A program made the translations under genes and the position numbers. Positions 34,491-48,550 of a stretch of 64,000 nucleotides of DNA are shown piece after piece. Location of the stretch: the NCBI GenBank assembly GCA_033980235.1, contig CM067066.1:30584680-30648679 (forward strand), given 5' to 3'. This DNA is from Diadema setosum. Taxonomy: Eukaryota > Echinodermata > Echinoidea > Diadematoida > Diadematidae. The notes under the pieces are model-generated. The model was not told the origin of the DNA. It worked only from the letters and a program-made list of their open reading frames with translations, and did not search any database. Within the stretch, counting starts at the first letter, position 1, and each line of letters begins with the position of its first letter.

Positions 34491-35404
34491 AATCAATTTC
34501 AGACTGCAGCTCTTCATTATTAATCATTAGTTTAATGGGGGTGTCGAGCTTGGCCTCCCATTACATCACCTTTTTTTTTTCTCCCCCCCCCCTTTTTTTT
34601 TGAGGGAAGCTAATACAACTATTGTTTCATGAATTGGACAGACTCTTGTCATCTGCAACAACTGAGGTACATTATAATGCACTAACGTTCGCGCTGAAGA
34701 AATCACACGTTTTTGAAGATAACTAACCTAATGAAAGTCTGTATGTGAGTAGTGATTCGACAGAAATTATTTCATTATCCATCATCGTGCCGTAAATGAC
34801 GTAAGACGCCTGAATGTTCATGTCTTGTGATCACGCATCATTAAGTGAGAGCCACGCTAGCATGATTAAAATCATGGAGTCAATCAGGTGTGGTATTGTA
34901 CTGAAAGAACGGTGAAAATGACAAGAAATTTTCGAAAGTCTGTACCATTGATTATACCACAATTGTAGTACTTCTGAGACTTTCCCTGTCCTGTTGAGCA
35001 ATACGTCCTCTCAGTAATGACTATGATAGCCTACATGTCCTTCTAATTCTCTCTATTGTCAATGATTGCGTAAACCGTTTGCGCTATACCAGAAAGGAAC
35101 AAAGGTGCGGGTAATGATGGTGGTAATTGCTTTCCTTTTTCTTTCTCTTTGTTGACTATTTCAGCTCTTTACCAGCACTCAGCTGAAACACAGGAATCCC
35201 TGAAACTGGAACTCAGTACGCACGCAATCCGTTCCGCTGGGGAAGTCTTGAAGTACTAGTAACAGCGTTCTTTTGCAACTACACTATCACAATAACCGTT
35301 AAATTCCTACCAGGTACTCTCCCCCCCCCCTTCCTTTTCACCTGAGACGACGAAGAGGGACGTTATGCACAAGATGTCTCGTTCCTAAGGATATGAGTGA
35401 GTGC

Positions 35405-35480
35405 TTACTGGCTGGGTTCGAACCCGGGACTTCCAACTTGAAGTGCGACGCGCAATTCACAAGACCACCACAACAATCTG
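35405..35480 (-). mobile_element. tRNA-like SINE head (candidate)
   Basis: On the minus strand a near-perfect B box GGGTTCGAACCC (core 35414-35425) follows ACTTCAAGTTGGAAGT, which folds as a 5-bp stem with a 6-base loop like an altered anticodon arm. GTGGTCTTGTGAATTGCGCG precedes it as a D-arm/A-box remnant. The irregular anticodon loop argues against a working tRNA and for a tRNA-derived SINE. Confidence 0.45.
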
Positions 35481-36099
35481 CACTGATTGAAGGCGATGGG
35501 TTCTTTTAAGTGTATATGGCGCGATATCGTGTTGTGCATGCGTACATGCGGTTATTTCCTCGGTGACACTATTTCAATCAATTTGATTTGTTTAAGAAAT
35601 TGTTGTCCTTGTCTTTTTCCCCAAATGTTACAACATACCTCCCCCCCAAAAAAAAAAAGAAAAAGAAAACCCCAAACAAAAAAATAAGTAAATAAACGAT
35701 GAATGGTGCGTCTCCTGGTCGTTCAGTCACTTCATATTATATCTGAAAACAACTTCCCGAGTGGACTGGATTTTTTTTTCGTTTTTTTTCTTTTCTTTTC
35801 AGGCCATTTTTAGATATGACATGTTTTTCAATGACATAACTTTATGATTAGTAGCTCCTCTCAAGCACCAGCTAGCAAAAAAACAAACCAACAATTTACT
35901 GCAATTTGGTCTCACATTTTCACAGGTAGATTTGTTTACGAGTGTTATCGTTTTTTTTTTTGTGTGTTTTTTTTAAAATCTTATTTCTAAAAAGGAGAGA
36001 CACGTCATGGCACAGTCGATCAGTGCAAACGATTCCGTAGATCGATGGGTGCTCATTTCCTTGCGGATGTTGTTGCTTGTTCAGGAAACGAATCAAGAC

Positions 36100-36115
36100 A
36101 GAGAGAGAGAGAGAC

Positions 36116-36161
<46 letters not shown>

Positions 36162-36214
36162 ATAGAAAGGGAGAGAGAGAAGGGGAGAAAGAAAGAGAGA
36201 AGAAGAGAGAAGCA
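36100..36214. repeat. (GA)n microsatellite
   Basis: Long GA run with GACA, GGGA and AAGA interruptions. Confidence 0.85.
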
Positions 36215-36426
36215 AGTTAAATGCAGAATTGACTGGCTGGAAAAACAGGAGAGGATTCGGAAACAAAGGTATTTATAGAACTCCATTTAGACATCTGTGC
36301 GGCCAACTGTGGAAAGCGATTTTAGATCCAGATATCACCATCCACTCGCACAGACAAACAGCAGCTGTGGTCTTTTCTTAGCAAATTCTTCGGGTACGTG
36401 AAAGATCCGATCATACCAGAGAGAGA

Positions 36427-36453
36427 GAGGGGGGGGGGGGTGGAGGAGGAGAT
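36427..36453. repeat. G-run and GGA repeat
   Basis: GAGAGAG, about 11 consecutive G, then TGGAGGAGGAG. Could form a G-quadruplex. Confidence 0.6.
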
Positions 36454-37350
36454 AACAGGATGAACTTACTCATGCTCCTGTACATTGTCCCATTTCTTAA
36501 TTGAAATCACTCCGTGGTTTCTTATTTTTTTCATTGGACAAACTGACGTCACACCAGAGGCCCCTTTTAGAGATAGTTTACAAACGAGACAAGCATTCTT
36601 GCGCTGAAAACGCAACGATTTTGTGTTTATATTTTCACTATTTTTAGAACAGTTAAATCAGGCAGTTGGCATCAACGGAAATTCATTCTCTATTTGTATA
36701 CTGTGTTACGATGCACCGATATCATATAGCACGTTGTCTTAAACAAAGCCATGAACACAAATAAATAATCTGTGAAACTGTCCACCGTTAAGTATAAATC
36801 GTGTCCACTCGAGTACACATACAATACAGAAGTGACACTCAACAACAAACCGTCAAAATTATTTCCCTTTCCGATCTTTAATGCTGACAACAACAACAAT
36901 AACAACAAAGATCCCCTAAAGGCAACAACAACAGCAAAACGCTTAAGAAATTGGAACTTCAAACGGGGAAGTATCACCAGACAATACTGTTGGAATTTCA
37001 AATTCCCTGATACGCAGTCTAACGAAAGTTCCCCGAATTGTTACTCATTCATCATCGATTCTTATATTCATCACGTTCTGGATAACATCCAATTTGATCA
37101 GCTTACAGCGATACTTTTCCAGTTTCCTTCTTTTTTTTTTTATTCAACGGGTTTTTGAGGCGCAAGGAGTCATCTTTCCCCGAACAGCACATCGTGTTCT
37201 TTCGAATACTGCTGCTGTTGAGTATAAAGGCAAAATGCGGCCAAACCCCGGGGGTGCTCCAATAACGACAATAGTCCTCGTGTTAACAGTGTTTGGCCCG
37301 GTCAATTCGCTGTTTGCGACTAGTCATTGGATATGTGTATGCCAGGGTGC

Positions 37351-37430
37351 GTGTGTGCGTATGAGCGTGTGTGCGTGTGTGAGTGTGTGCGTGTGTGCGT
37401 GTGGGTGAGTGTGTGGGTGAGTGCGTGAGA
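37351..37430. repeat. (GTGTGC/GTGAGT)n microsatellite
   Basis: Interrupted GT-rich repeat with GTGAGTGTGTGC units. Confidence 0.8.
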
Positions 37431-38140
37431 GGGACCCCTTTCCATTACAGATTGCATTTCGATATCTGACACCGAGTGTTACCTCGGGTGAAGATATGAA
37501 CTCATTCGATCGAGGGAGCATCAATTACATAATGCCCTTTGTTGCCGTTTTGCGTAGCCGATGTAGGGAATGCCTATGATCGATTGTGACTTCCTTTCAA
37601 AAGATCAAGAAAAAGGAAAAGAAAACGACGATGATTATGATGAAGAAGAATAAAAAATGGTTCAAGGAGAGGAGGTGTTCGAGGAGAAAAACATCTGCTC
37701 CGCAAATCACCATTGATATAAAATCCAGGAACAGTTTATGAGAAAACCAGTATGGGGAGGTTTCTCATTAAGTTTATCACAACATAATCATAATCTTCAA
37801 ATGTTTCTCTGACTAATCTTTCATCATCATCATCATCATAATTATCATAAGCATAGATTCATTAATTACAAAAATAACATTGGGAGACAGAGCATTTGCC
37901 TGTGCTGCTCCAAACTCTGGAATGATCTACCATTAGAAGTCAGAAATCACCAACTGTAGGAGTCTTTAAACACATCTTTTCATTTATTCGTTTATTATCA
38001 TCAAGAACATTGGAAGCTTTTGCAGCGCAGAAATATATGTCTATAGGTTGTGCGCTTCATGAATTGATATATCATTGTTATTATTCTGACCACCCGAGCA
38101 TTGAGAATTAAGGGTTTCTGGGACGAACACTGTACTAGGG

Positions 38141-38213
38141 CTTTCTATAGCTCAGTCGGTAGAGCACCAGTCTAGCAATCCGGAGGTCTCGGGTTCGAAT
38201 CCCGATGGAATCC
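38141..38213 (+). tRNA. tRNA-Ala(AGC)-like pseudogene or SINE head
   Basis: The full cloverleaf spacing is present. The D arm is GCTC-AGTCGGTA-GAGC (38150-38165). The anticodon loop CTAGCAA (38172-38178) carries AGC at 38174-38176. The variable loop is AGGTC, and the T arm TCGGG-TTCGAAT-CCCGA (38189-38205) is perfect. The A and B boxes for RNA polymerase III are intact. The anticodon stem has two mismatches (A-C and T-T), and the first two acceptor pairs are C-C and T-T. I therefore read it as a tRNA-derived pseudogene or SINE head. An (ATT)n run starts about 23 bp downstream, as in many SINE tails. Confidence 0.6.
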
Positions 38214-38235
38214 CATTTTCTTTGCTCACTTTTCC

Positions 38236-38262
38236 ACTATTATTATTATTATTATTATTATA
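38236..38262. repeat. (ATT)n microsatellite
   Basis: About nine ATT units just downstream of the tRNA-like sequence. It may be that element's 3' tail. Confidence 0.8.
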
Positions 38263-39123
38263 TGTACTTAGAAATGGTACATTTCACATGCAATGGGGTT
38301 TAATAGGGAAGCAACACATGCATGGCTAGGGGCTCATAAAAGTATATATTTTACTGTAACCCTTTCTGGCATGCGATTACATAATCTACGACCCCAGAAA
38401 GTTTCACGTGCAAGGAAAGTACGCTTTCTCCAGGTTCTCATGATTATGTTAACTGAAATACCCAATAAGACGTATTCTCATAAGGTCAGCATTTTTTTCC
38501 CGAAAAGCAGACATATCACCAATATTAAATATGGGTCGCATTGACTTTTACTTGTTTTGTTTGGCAATTTAATCTTCCCTTCAAAATAGCCTTGCTCTGC
38601 TCAGTGAGGCAAATGTCATCAATTTCTATGAATTCTTAGTTGTTGTTGTTAATATTGTAAACACAGTGAATCCCCATTTACTTTATCATCCTGATTACGA
38701 CAAAGAATAGGTCCCTATCTAATTTGTTTCCTTATATACATGTCCAGATAATGCAATCCTCTACCATTTAGATGCTGCTTCGAATTGAGCATTATTTGTA
38801 TCATGACTATTGATGCAAATTATGCAGTAACGTTTAGCATGAATTTGAATTCCTCTTTGAAAGGCGCCACCATGAGGTCACATGCAGACATTGGACTCCA
38901 TCCAAGCTTTCATGGGACCCTGGAAATCTGTCCTTTTATAAGACTGTCCGGTTTTAGCCAGCATGAGCCTCCATCGACGAGTCGAGCATCTTCAGTTTGC
39001 CGAAAGGGATCAATTTGCAAACGCTTGGACGCATGAAAGGAATAGGAATAGATAAGGATGTTAACAGAATCTGTGTGTGTTTGAGTTTTATTTGTGTGTT
39101 CCCGGGCGATCGCGCGAGAATCA

Positions 39124-39189
<66 letters not shown>
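39124..39189. repeat. (TG)n microsatellite
   Basis: About 30 TG units. Confidence 0.9.
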
Positions 39190-39499
39190 ATAATGTATGC
39201 ATGTGACAGTGGGTTTTTGTGGTCGCATCGCGCTATGAATCTTGAAACTTGTCACACCCTCTGTCAAGTGGTGGTAATTGGTTGTGTCGCATTGACGTCA
39301 TCAGATGCGTTGCCATGGCGGACGCCACCATGGGACCATTCGCTGGGGCGAGGTCAGCATTAAAGGAAGGATTCGATATATCTAATGGGATAACATCCCA
39401 AGAGGCCGATCTCTTTTATAAGATATCTGGAAGAATTATCAAACACTGCATACAAGCGGCATGAAACTGATCTGTTTTCGAGCGACGGCTAATCTCCAA

Positions 39500-39532
39500 C
39501 CCCCCCCCCCCCCACACACACACACATACACA
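39500..39532. repeat. Poly(C)-(CA)n
   Basis: A run of about 14 C, then CA units. Confidence 0.8.
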
Positions 39533-40541
39533 TTATTAAACCCTGTCTCTTTAGAAGACATGCACATACTTAAAGTTCAAAGAGACACAAATAGGCATAA
39601 AATAACAATTGCATACTTCATTTGATTCCTTGTTTTATATGTCAAACATTAAATTTGTAACATTTTGCATTCCCGGGAGATCCTGTGTCCTGTGGGTAAA
39701 CCCAGAAATCCAGGTCCATTAATACTGTACCAGGTTTCTATAACTCTCTTTTAGATGGCAATGGAATACGTATGAAATAAATTTGAGTCCTCACACCTTG
39801 TTGACTGTCGCCTGCTTAATGCAACTGTAATGGTGATTACCATAGTGTTGATATAATCGTTGTTGCTATTTTTGAACCGGCCTCAGAGGATGTATAATTC
39901 TCTTGCTGTAATATGAATCTAGCCTTCAGTGTTGAAAATGTCTCACAATTTTTCAGTGCTTGGTGTGTCTTTCTCTAATAATACAATTCACCACATTTTC
40001 AAGTTGAATTTAGGGGAAAAATATACTGAAGCATGAGGTAAGATTCATCTAATTTTGTCATCAGAATCGAGTGTAAAATGAGAAAGTGTTTAAAACTTGC
40101 AAGGTTCACTTGTTTTCATGGAATAAACGAACATTTCATGAACATTATCACAACTTTTCTTCACTGGCCTGTACACACACAAAATATGACTTAGAATCAC
40201 GTTTTTGGTCTAGGATTCCTTACCTACAACCTCCACCCCATATAAGTCGTTGTTACTAGGTAATTACAAGACCACAATAATTAATGTGAAGCTTACATCA
40301 TTTCCTGTGTAATTTCAAACGAATAATAACAAAATGAAAGAAGAAATTTGTTTACAAGCCAATGGCAAACTTGTGAGGTGATGACACCATCACATAAATT
40401 GATGCTATTTCGAGTTTATGGTTACATTAATATCGCTGATTTGACAAATGGGAAATCTTATCTTTAATCTAAACCCCAGAATTGTTTTGTTTTTATCAAT
40501 CATGCTGCCCTGGTATAAGTCCAAGTCCAACTCTATAAGTC

Positions 40542-40560
40542 GGGGGGGGGGGGGGGGGGG
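40542..40560. repeat. Poly(G) run
   Basis: 19 consecutive G; a G-quadruplex-forming or assembly-error-prone site. Confidence 0.85.
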
Positions 40561-42280
40561 CAAAGGTCCTTTTGTAATAACTAATGCGATTGCAGCAACA
40601 ATTCATTCCGGAATACTGTCATAAAGTTGCACTGCATCTAGACACAGTCAAACACATTAGCAGCGCCAATGTTCAGAACTGCTCGTTAAACTCGCACGTC
40701 ATTGGGGAGAGAGGTTACATATAGTTTGACATCCGTCACCTGCTCTAGTAAAGGCGCCATTAAACGAAGTTGAACTTAATTTAGCCGTTAACTTTTTTTT
40801 TTCTATTCAGTCATATAGTAACATTATTAGTCAATATATAGTATCATGACTTTTAATGTCATAGCGGTCACATGCAAAAACACGTGTACGTAACTAACTT
40901 AATGAAACAATTAATTTGAATGTGTAGTCTCATGATCCAAACGCTTTCATCACTACTTTATTTGTATGAAGTGACTGAGTCAAGTACGTTTTTGCTATGT
41001 ATATTTCCGTTACAGATCTATCTTTTCCTGACACATCGACAGTTTAAACTGCATGAGTGCATATAACAGCTGATCAATTATCTGATAAAAAAAAAGTAAT
41101 CAACGTTATAGCATTACAGCGCGTACAACGCAGGAATAATTGTCAACATATCCTACAGTTGAAGCAATATTCCCGACAAATTGTCATAATTACCCATACT
41201 TCTTCTCACCAATTGTCAATTATATCAAACAAACAGGATGCTAACATGCTTGTCTATATGTATCAATGTCAGCGCACATACTCCAGCTTGATAATTTTGA
41301 TAAACAATACGTAGGTACGCGGAAATGAAGCGAATAATTGACAACATAATTTATATTGACATCCGGACGGTAGAATGAGAACGAAATTATCCTTTACGGA
41401 ATGAAAACGATGTTCACGTGTTTCAAACATTCGAAGTGGATGCTTCTTCAGCAATTAGCAATTACTTTTTTTTCGAATCTGCAAGACAAAAATAGCGAGA
41501 GAATTCACAGCAAGAGCTGTTCGACACCGTGGCAAATACCCGAGACTTCGGAAACGACATATCTGGTCGTCATGCATGCATGCATCGAATGTGACAAACG
41601 GCAAGCGGTTTATCCGGGTCGTGTATCATCCATGTGAATTAGCGCTGAATTGGGATGACAGAGCAATGTTGAGCACCACTAAATGTGTGCAGATGGTTTA
41701 GGAACTGTCACCATGGCAACACAACGAAAGTATGGCTGTAACAGTATGTGCACGCTTTCTGCGAACATGGACTACTAATTATAATTCCAACTAACCAAGC
41801 GAGGTAAAAAGAATGTGATTCTACTGTTTTAAAAAGTAAAATTACAAACAAATTGGACACCTAAATCGTATCATGAACAAATTACGAAGAAATAACTTTA
41901 ACAATTCGTTTCAGAAATGGAGCTAATTAGAATAGCATTTATAATTCATGCCAGACGTCACACAACTGAGTAACAAAAACTTATAATTATCCATAATTCT
42001 ATCAATGAAATTAATTCCGAATAAACAGACTGTGGAACACGGAAAAGAGGTTAAAACCTTATTCATTATACATACATATATATATATATATACACGTATA
42101 AATTATGATGATGATGAATCATATTTTTACATGTACACAAGAAAATCTTAAGACCTCGGAGATAAATATTCCCAATTTATAAGAAACTTGTGATAATGAT
42201 GATGAATTATACCTTTCATGTATACATAATTTATCATCATCATGCGCACTTTTTACCAAATAGACCAAATAGGAAGCAAC

Positions 42281-42299
42281 ACATACACAAACACACACA

Positions 42300-42359
<60 letters not shown>

Positions 42360-42380
42360 CACACACACATACACACACAT
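42281..42380. repeat. (CA)n microsatellite
   Basis: About 45 CA units with ACATAC and ACGCAC interruptions. Confidence 0.9.
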
Positions 42381-42571
42381 TATGAAAGCACAGCAAAGTT
42401 GAATCCATAATGGTAGTGTCTTGTCACATGGACACAATTATTCTATCTTCAACAGTGCTTCTGATTTTAATGGTTTACTCCTGTAAAGTTGCAGGCACGA
42501 TACACATTAAATTTTATAAGTTCATGCGGACCTACGATGAAAAACTGCACTGCATCTGCGTTTGTCTGTAT

Positions 42572-42590
42572 CCCCCCCCCCCCCCGCCCC
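42572..42590. repeat. Poly(C) run
   Basis: 14 C, one G, then four C. Confidence 0.8.
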
Positions 42591-44947
42591 ATCACCTGTA
42601 GAACATCTGACGTAGCTTTGAATTAAAGGGACATTCCAGACGATTTTCATAATTTCACATCATGGAGTACATAAATCAAGAGCTCCATGTATAGATTTGT
42701 GGAATTTATTGTGGTCCTTGAAAAGAGAAATCAGTATTCTGAAAACCCACAACAAATTACACTGAACAGGCATGATGACATACAGGAGTCTCACATATTT
42801 CAGAAATGTAGCAATGTAATACCATTACAATACCACGTGATTAACAAGTTCATCTGTGTAGAATTTATGCACGCTCTCTTCTTTTGTTCTGCTTCCTTGA
42901 GCCCCTCTTCATGCATTCTTGTAGTGAGGCTGCCATATCATCATCCTTGTTCATTGCTATTTGTTATAATTTTTGAAAACGTTCTTATTCCTCATCCCGA
43001 TCATTATAAATTCTGAAACTCTGTACCCAGTATAACTAATTCATTGTCGTCCATATGTAAAAGTCTGAAAATCATCCGGAGGCCTCCTTTAAGCTCTTCT
43101 ATCTTAGGCTGGTAAGATAAGGAATGACATTTGGAAATTACAAGGCATAATAGCCTTGTCTGTTACGTCATTCTATGTTGTGTGAAAACACCGAGGTCAG
43201 CGATTTTGTTCTAGCTATTCATAGATATTGTCTTTGCTGGGCGAAGGTTTCTGAGCCTCCTGAAATCACCGACAAAGTTCTGTGGCGCCTTGGGCTTTAA
43301 TTTGAAAGGTATTAGTTATTTCACACAGTTATCACGTAAAAGATCTCGAAGACGAACTGACATTTTACCCGTTTTAACCCCTTATGATCTTGCCTGAAGA
43401 CTTTTAGTTCGGCGTACATTGAGCGGTCGCCGTCTGTCCGAGAACAGTACAGATCTGATCCTAGGTCCAAACACGTGCTCCTGAGATATACCTTAATCCA
43501 AGTTTGAGTGATGCGTCAGTGCTGAGGACCCCCAGTGACGGGCGAACATATTGTATCATTGCGCCACACTGACCGACGGCGCTAAGTGTGTATAACATGG
43601 CTATCACCGCGGGTGAATGAGTTTGGTGCCTCTCTCATCGACTGATTTCCCACGCCCTTTGAAATTTTACTGCCAGGTAACCCTATACGAAAGAAAAAAG
43701 ATAGTTGGATTTCCCATATTCCTACTGATCATCTTTGAAGTATCCTTCTCGACACTTTCCCATCAGCCTCGCTTCATTGGATCGAGTATTTATATCCCAC
43801 GCAAAAGCAACTTGGAACAATTTTTAGGCCGTGGCACAAAGCCACAAAGATTAAATTGATGAATAGTAAACGTCTTGCTACACAAAACCGCAGCTCATAA
43901 TCATTTCTTCATAATTATAGTCTTTATCTACTGAACATATAATTTATGTGTAACTTTACATTGTCATGGATGTATGTTGCAACACGGTATAATTTGTCTG
44001 GAAACTTGACAAATAACATGAAAATTCAGCGAGCAAAGCAATCAAAATAAGTCTCCTGCTCCAATAACATTTGCCTAATAACACGCCTGCCCGGTTGGTT
44101 CTTTACAGAAAATTATGCACTACCCCAAAAGAAGAAGAAGAAATTAAAAGCAGAGTATTGTTTTTTTTTTTTCTCTACTAGCACGTTATTTTGTTCTCCC
44201 TCCTTTCCATTCTCCTACGTAATTATTTTCGTCTTATCTAATGCATCCATCTTTCCCATTATCTTTCAATTCCTAGCTCTATCTATTTAATTTGTCTATC
44301 AACTGATCAATATCATGTTTTTTAATATCTCCTATCGATGCGTATCTGTTCCATCGACTAGAATTCAGCACACACACGCCAATCGCCGGGAGATTGCGAT
44401 GATCACCGATACTAATGACCGACGTCTAATCTATGAGACAGTTACTTTAGATCCTATATTATTGCGATTGACTTCGATTGACTGCGCTGGTCGGCTGGGC
44501 CTCGGCAGGAATATTCACCACTGCGTCGATGTCCCATGCCCTCTCCGTCTGCAATACAGTCATGGAGGCCTACTCACTTTAAAAACGCATGGGCTTGAGA
44601 TGAAAATATACATCTCAGCTAATCTATACAAGGTTCTACTTTCGATGAAATAGGGGTATAAGTGAGGCGATCAGAATGAGTGAACAATAATAATGCATAA
44701 ATACAATAAAAAAAGTGATGATAATAACAATAGCAATAATGGTAATAGCACTACAGATAGACTACTCACGATTATAATCATTATCACCATAACCATAATC
44801 ATTACTATAATCATGAAAGAATACTAAGATATACCCACAAAGATTGTATGATAAGTCAAGGCGAGAAGATATCATTATTTGCTATGTGCACATGAGTGTA
44901 AGGTGGGTGATTCAACAATGATGTCTTCACTGCAGCTTTACTGGGTG

Positions 44948-45017
44948 CACACACACACACAACACACACACACAACACACACACACAAACACACACACAT
45001 ACACACACACAAACACA

Positions 45018-45074
<57 letters not shown>
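44948..45074. repeat. (CA)n microsatellite
   Basis: About 60 CA units with periodic AACAC, AAACAC and ATACAC variants. Confidence 0.9.
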
Positions 45075-45076
<2 letters not shown>

Positions 45077-48000
45077 CTTGATGATTCATAAACGCGTTTC
45101 TTAAAAGGGAATAGGCTACCCCCAATGGTAAACTGATGACGTAGGATTGACAAACCCACCACTTCTATTAACGGAGGCAAAGGTTATCCGTTTGCCTTTA
45201 TGTTCTCAATTGCCACACGTTACACTCATTTGTAAGTCAAAGAATGCACTGTATACGCAGGATTTCTTCTTTCCCCATCTCTTTTTTTTTTTGGCTACTT
45301 AACAGAAATCAAACGAAATCACAAACCGAGAACGGCACGTCATTCAGCCATTGTGTGAGAAATATTTTTTTCGCAGTTATCACGTTATTCACCTCCTCGT
45401 GTATAAAGTAAACATGAAAGTACTCTTTTGAAATCAAGCGATATTGATTTCAGTTGCGTTTGCGTGTTTGTGTGTTTGTGTTCGTATAATTATGTGAGGG
45501 AAATAGGATATCAGTGGTTTGTAATCAATCTCATATAATGCACATTTATTATGCTGTGAGTGTTATTTGGCCTTATAGCGGATATTCGTTTTAGTTGAGA
45601 TTTGAAAAGGCACGAACAAAATAGCTAGGGAAGAATATCTCAAATCTGACGTAAGAATTACATCATGTTAATCTCACGAGAGAGCAAAAGGCTGAAATTA
45701 ATCAAGGAAAAGTTTCCACGATCATGAGCTCAACTCACTTATTAGTACTCGTTATAGAAATGATTATTTTTTTAGAGAAAATTCTTCAAAACACTCAGGA
45801 GTATGATTATGTCGATATTGACAAAAACGAGACATTCCAGAAATAATGAGCGATCCTCTATTATATCAGTGATCCATTATAACTACCTACCCGGAAAGGT
45901 ACAAATCTAAAGACTGGGAGTATTCACCCCACCTATATAACGTCTCAAGGGCAAAAGGTTTTAACAGCAAACATGCGACGACGCGTTGTATATTGCGCAA
46001 GGCGGGCATGTTGTTGTTCCCGAAGAGGGAGTCACGTTGAATTATCAGAACAGAGACTAAAAACATATGAAAGGAGATTGGTCCTCGGCCTCTTCGGTCC
46101 TTCCTTCACCAGAAAAACAAACGAACAGATACATTTAAAAAAATAACAAAGACTCGTTTTATTGGTAAACTCGGAAATTACGGATAACATGTAAATGAGA
46201 GAGTATCATTATTGTCTGATTGGCTGGCTACATTTGATTTTCTATCTGTCTTGATAGTAGGTATTAAAGGATTAAACAATTATAATTGTTTTTGTTGTTG
46301 TTGTTGCTATTGTTATTGTTGTTGTTCATAACGGCATACCATGAACAGCGCTAACAATTTCTTAACTAACGCATAGAACTTGATACTAGTAAACGCTGTT
46401 GTAATCGTTGATCTTGATTGCTTTATTGTTCGATGTAGTTTTTCCACATGCAGCTTGAAATGAAATAGATGCACATTCAATGCAATTACTGATTGTATCC
46501 TAAGTTTTACGTCAAATCGCTTATGAAAAGTATTACGCTTATGAATTGATTGTTTTCACAACCTCATCTGAATAACACTCAAGAGTAAAATACTACAAGA
46601 ACGCTACATTTTCTGTATTATAAACTCTACTTTTCTGTTATGTATCGGGAACAAAATACGACGTTTCAGTCTCTTTCTGTGATGCTGGAGGCAGGTTAAC
46701 GGAGTATCATAAACAGGGCTTTGTCTTCATTTGTTAACCCCATTGTGATTCAGAGGTGTCGCCGGACATCCGGCCACCGAAGGAAAAGGCCTTGGGGGAG
46801 GCGCGCTGTTCGCGCACCGCAGCCCTCACGATCGCACCTTGCGTCTCAACGATGTGACGCAATCAGACGCAATGCTATGTGCATGAGACTTTGTTCCTGC
46901 TTATTCTGTTGTTATAGATTACTGAGTTTAGAAGTTGTGTAATGCCGCACCCCCCCCCCCTTTTTTTTTACAAGAATCGTGTTCATGTATTGTTCGCGTC
47001 AACAAAAGCGAATTATCAAGCCTTTGATTATGATATCGAGCGCTGGTTTCGTGGTGTCTGCGTCATGTTATCAAATTTATTTGATTATGTATGACACTAA
47101 GAATCAGATTAGGGCAGGGTACCCACGTCATAATGGACAAAGAATGATAGAAAAAGAGAACATACTTTGTGTATTTCTTACCGATGCAAAGGGAGTATTT
47201 ATCGTTTGGAGATACTCATCTACTGACTACCAAACAGTCGCCCTCAAGGAAACTTTCACCCCGTTTCCTCCTTCTTCCGTATCAATTACTTTTCTCGCTC
47301 ACTCGATTTCCCCACATCCTCCACACGACTGCTCCTCTGAAATATGAATACAGAACAATATTTCCCCCAAGAGCACGTGGGAAATAATAGGTTGTTTTTC
47401 CTGCAAAACCCGTTTGGAAAAACACATCGTCCGTCGTTTGGTAAGACGTCAGCACTGCAAAGATGCGAAGGTTCACGAAACCATGCGCTGTACATTACGC
47501 ACCCAAGCACGCACGGACAAACACACTCATTGCATACAAAAATATTTATATGACTCACTATGTTTCAAATTCAATGAGTTCGAGAGAGATGAATGATAGG
47601 TCTTATTTATTGTCATAGCCTTATTTTTTAGTTCGGGACAGAAAACATTGATGAATTTACTGTAACTATGTTTAAGGGTGTATGTCTAGGGGTGTTCAAT
47701 CCTGTATACTACTTTGAATTACGGTTACAGCATGAATGATGCAAAACTATTTGAAAACAAATTAAGAAAAGCACAGAAAAAAAAAGTCATTAATGACGTC
47801 ACATCCGTGAGTTTCCTTGCGTGTGTTTGTCAGAGTTTTGTGCGTGCGTGTGCATTGGATGTGTATGCATGCTCTCATTACAAACGCTACCTCGTGCGGC
47901 ACAGGGGACAATATCCGACACAATGCAATGGATGGCTCTTGTAGTCCGTCACCCGTCACACGTCCGGAGTACATAGAGAATAAGAAAATAATAACGTAAC

Positions 48001-48550
48001 TTGTAACGCCACAGATCAATGTGTTTAAAGTTTCCCACGTGTGTGTGTGTGCATTATGAGTGTGTGTTTAAATGCTGCAGATAGCCACGTCATCACAGTT
48101 GTATGAATGAATGAAAAGATGAATGCTAAGGGGGCATTTTTTTTGTTTTAAAGGCATTCTGTATACCATTTGTAGATGAAACAAAAACCCGGCTTTAGTG
48201 CTCAAAATTGTTCTCCTAACTTAATGTGAGTTAAGGATAGAAAGAACCAATGTAAAAATCTTTATCATGATAACCAATGTTAAATCAATGTTAAATACAA
48301 AATGTGAACAATAGATATAACAATATATAACAATATAACAATAGATATAACGGTTTCTGTAAACCGTCTACAGTTATGGTTTATAAAGAAAATAGTGGTA
48401 TCTCCCTATATTTTAGGTTTTATGGCGATTTTTTTTAATGGTATGATGTTTTGTGGTATTACAACTGACCTACACATATGCATCAACTGTGATAATTTAT
48501 TCGAACATCTTTAATATCACAGCTCCCAGGGGGAAACTGTACCTTTAACT
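45075..48550. other. Intergenic, no gene recognised
   Basis: AT-rich sequence with a (TTG)n run at 46286-46327 and a CpG-dense patch near 46,745-46,880. No exon is recognised. Overlapping open frames at 46,979-47,600 occur on several frames at once and look like chance. Confidence 0.65.
46286..46327. repeat. (TTG)n microsatellite
   Basis: Interrupted TTG units. Confidence 0.75.

Larger units (their letters stand above)
34491..38140. other. Intergenic, no gene recognised
   Basis: AT-rich sequence with T, A and C runs, GA and GT microsatellites and one minus-strand tRNA-like SINE head (35405-35480). No exon is recognised on either strand. Confidence 0.7.
39533..44947. other. Intergenic, no gene recognised
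   Basis: AT-rich, with homopolymers and CA repeats listed separately. Open frames at 42687-43016 and 44315-44653 have no recognisable domain or splice context. Confidence 0.65.

Noticed and set aside
43330..43600. Possible further SINE with a tRNA-like part on the minus strand
   Set aside because: Only the short phrase CACGTAAAAGATCTCG and a weak tRNA-like stretch near 43,530-43,590 were seen; the boxes are too degraded to define an element.
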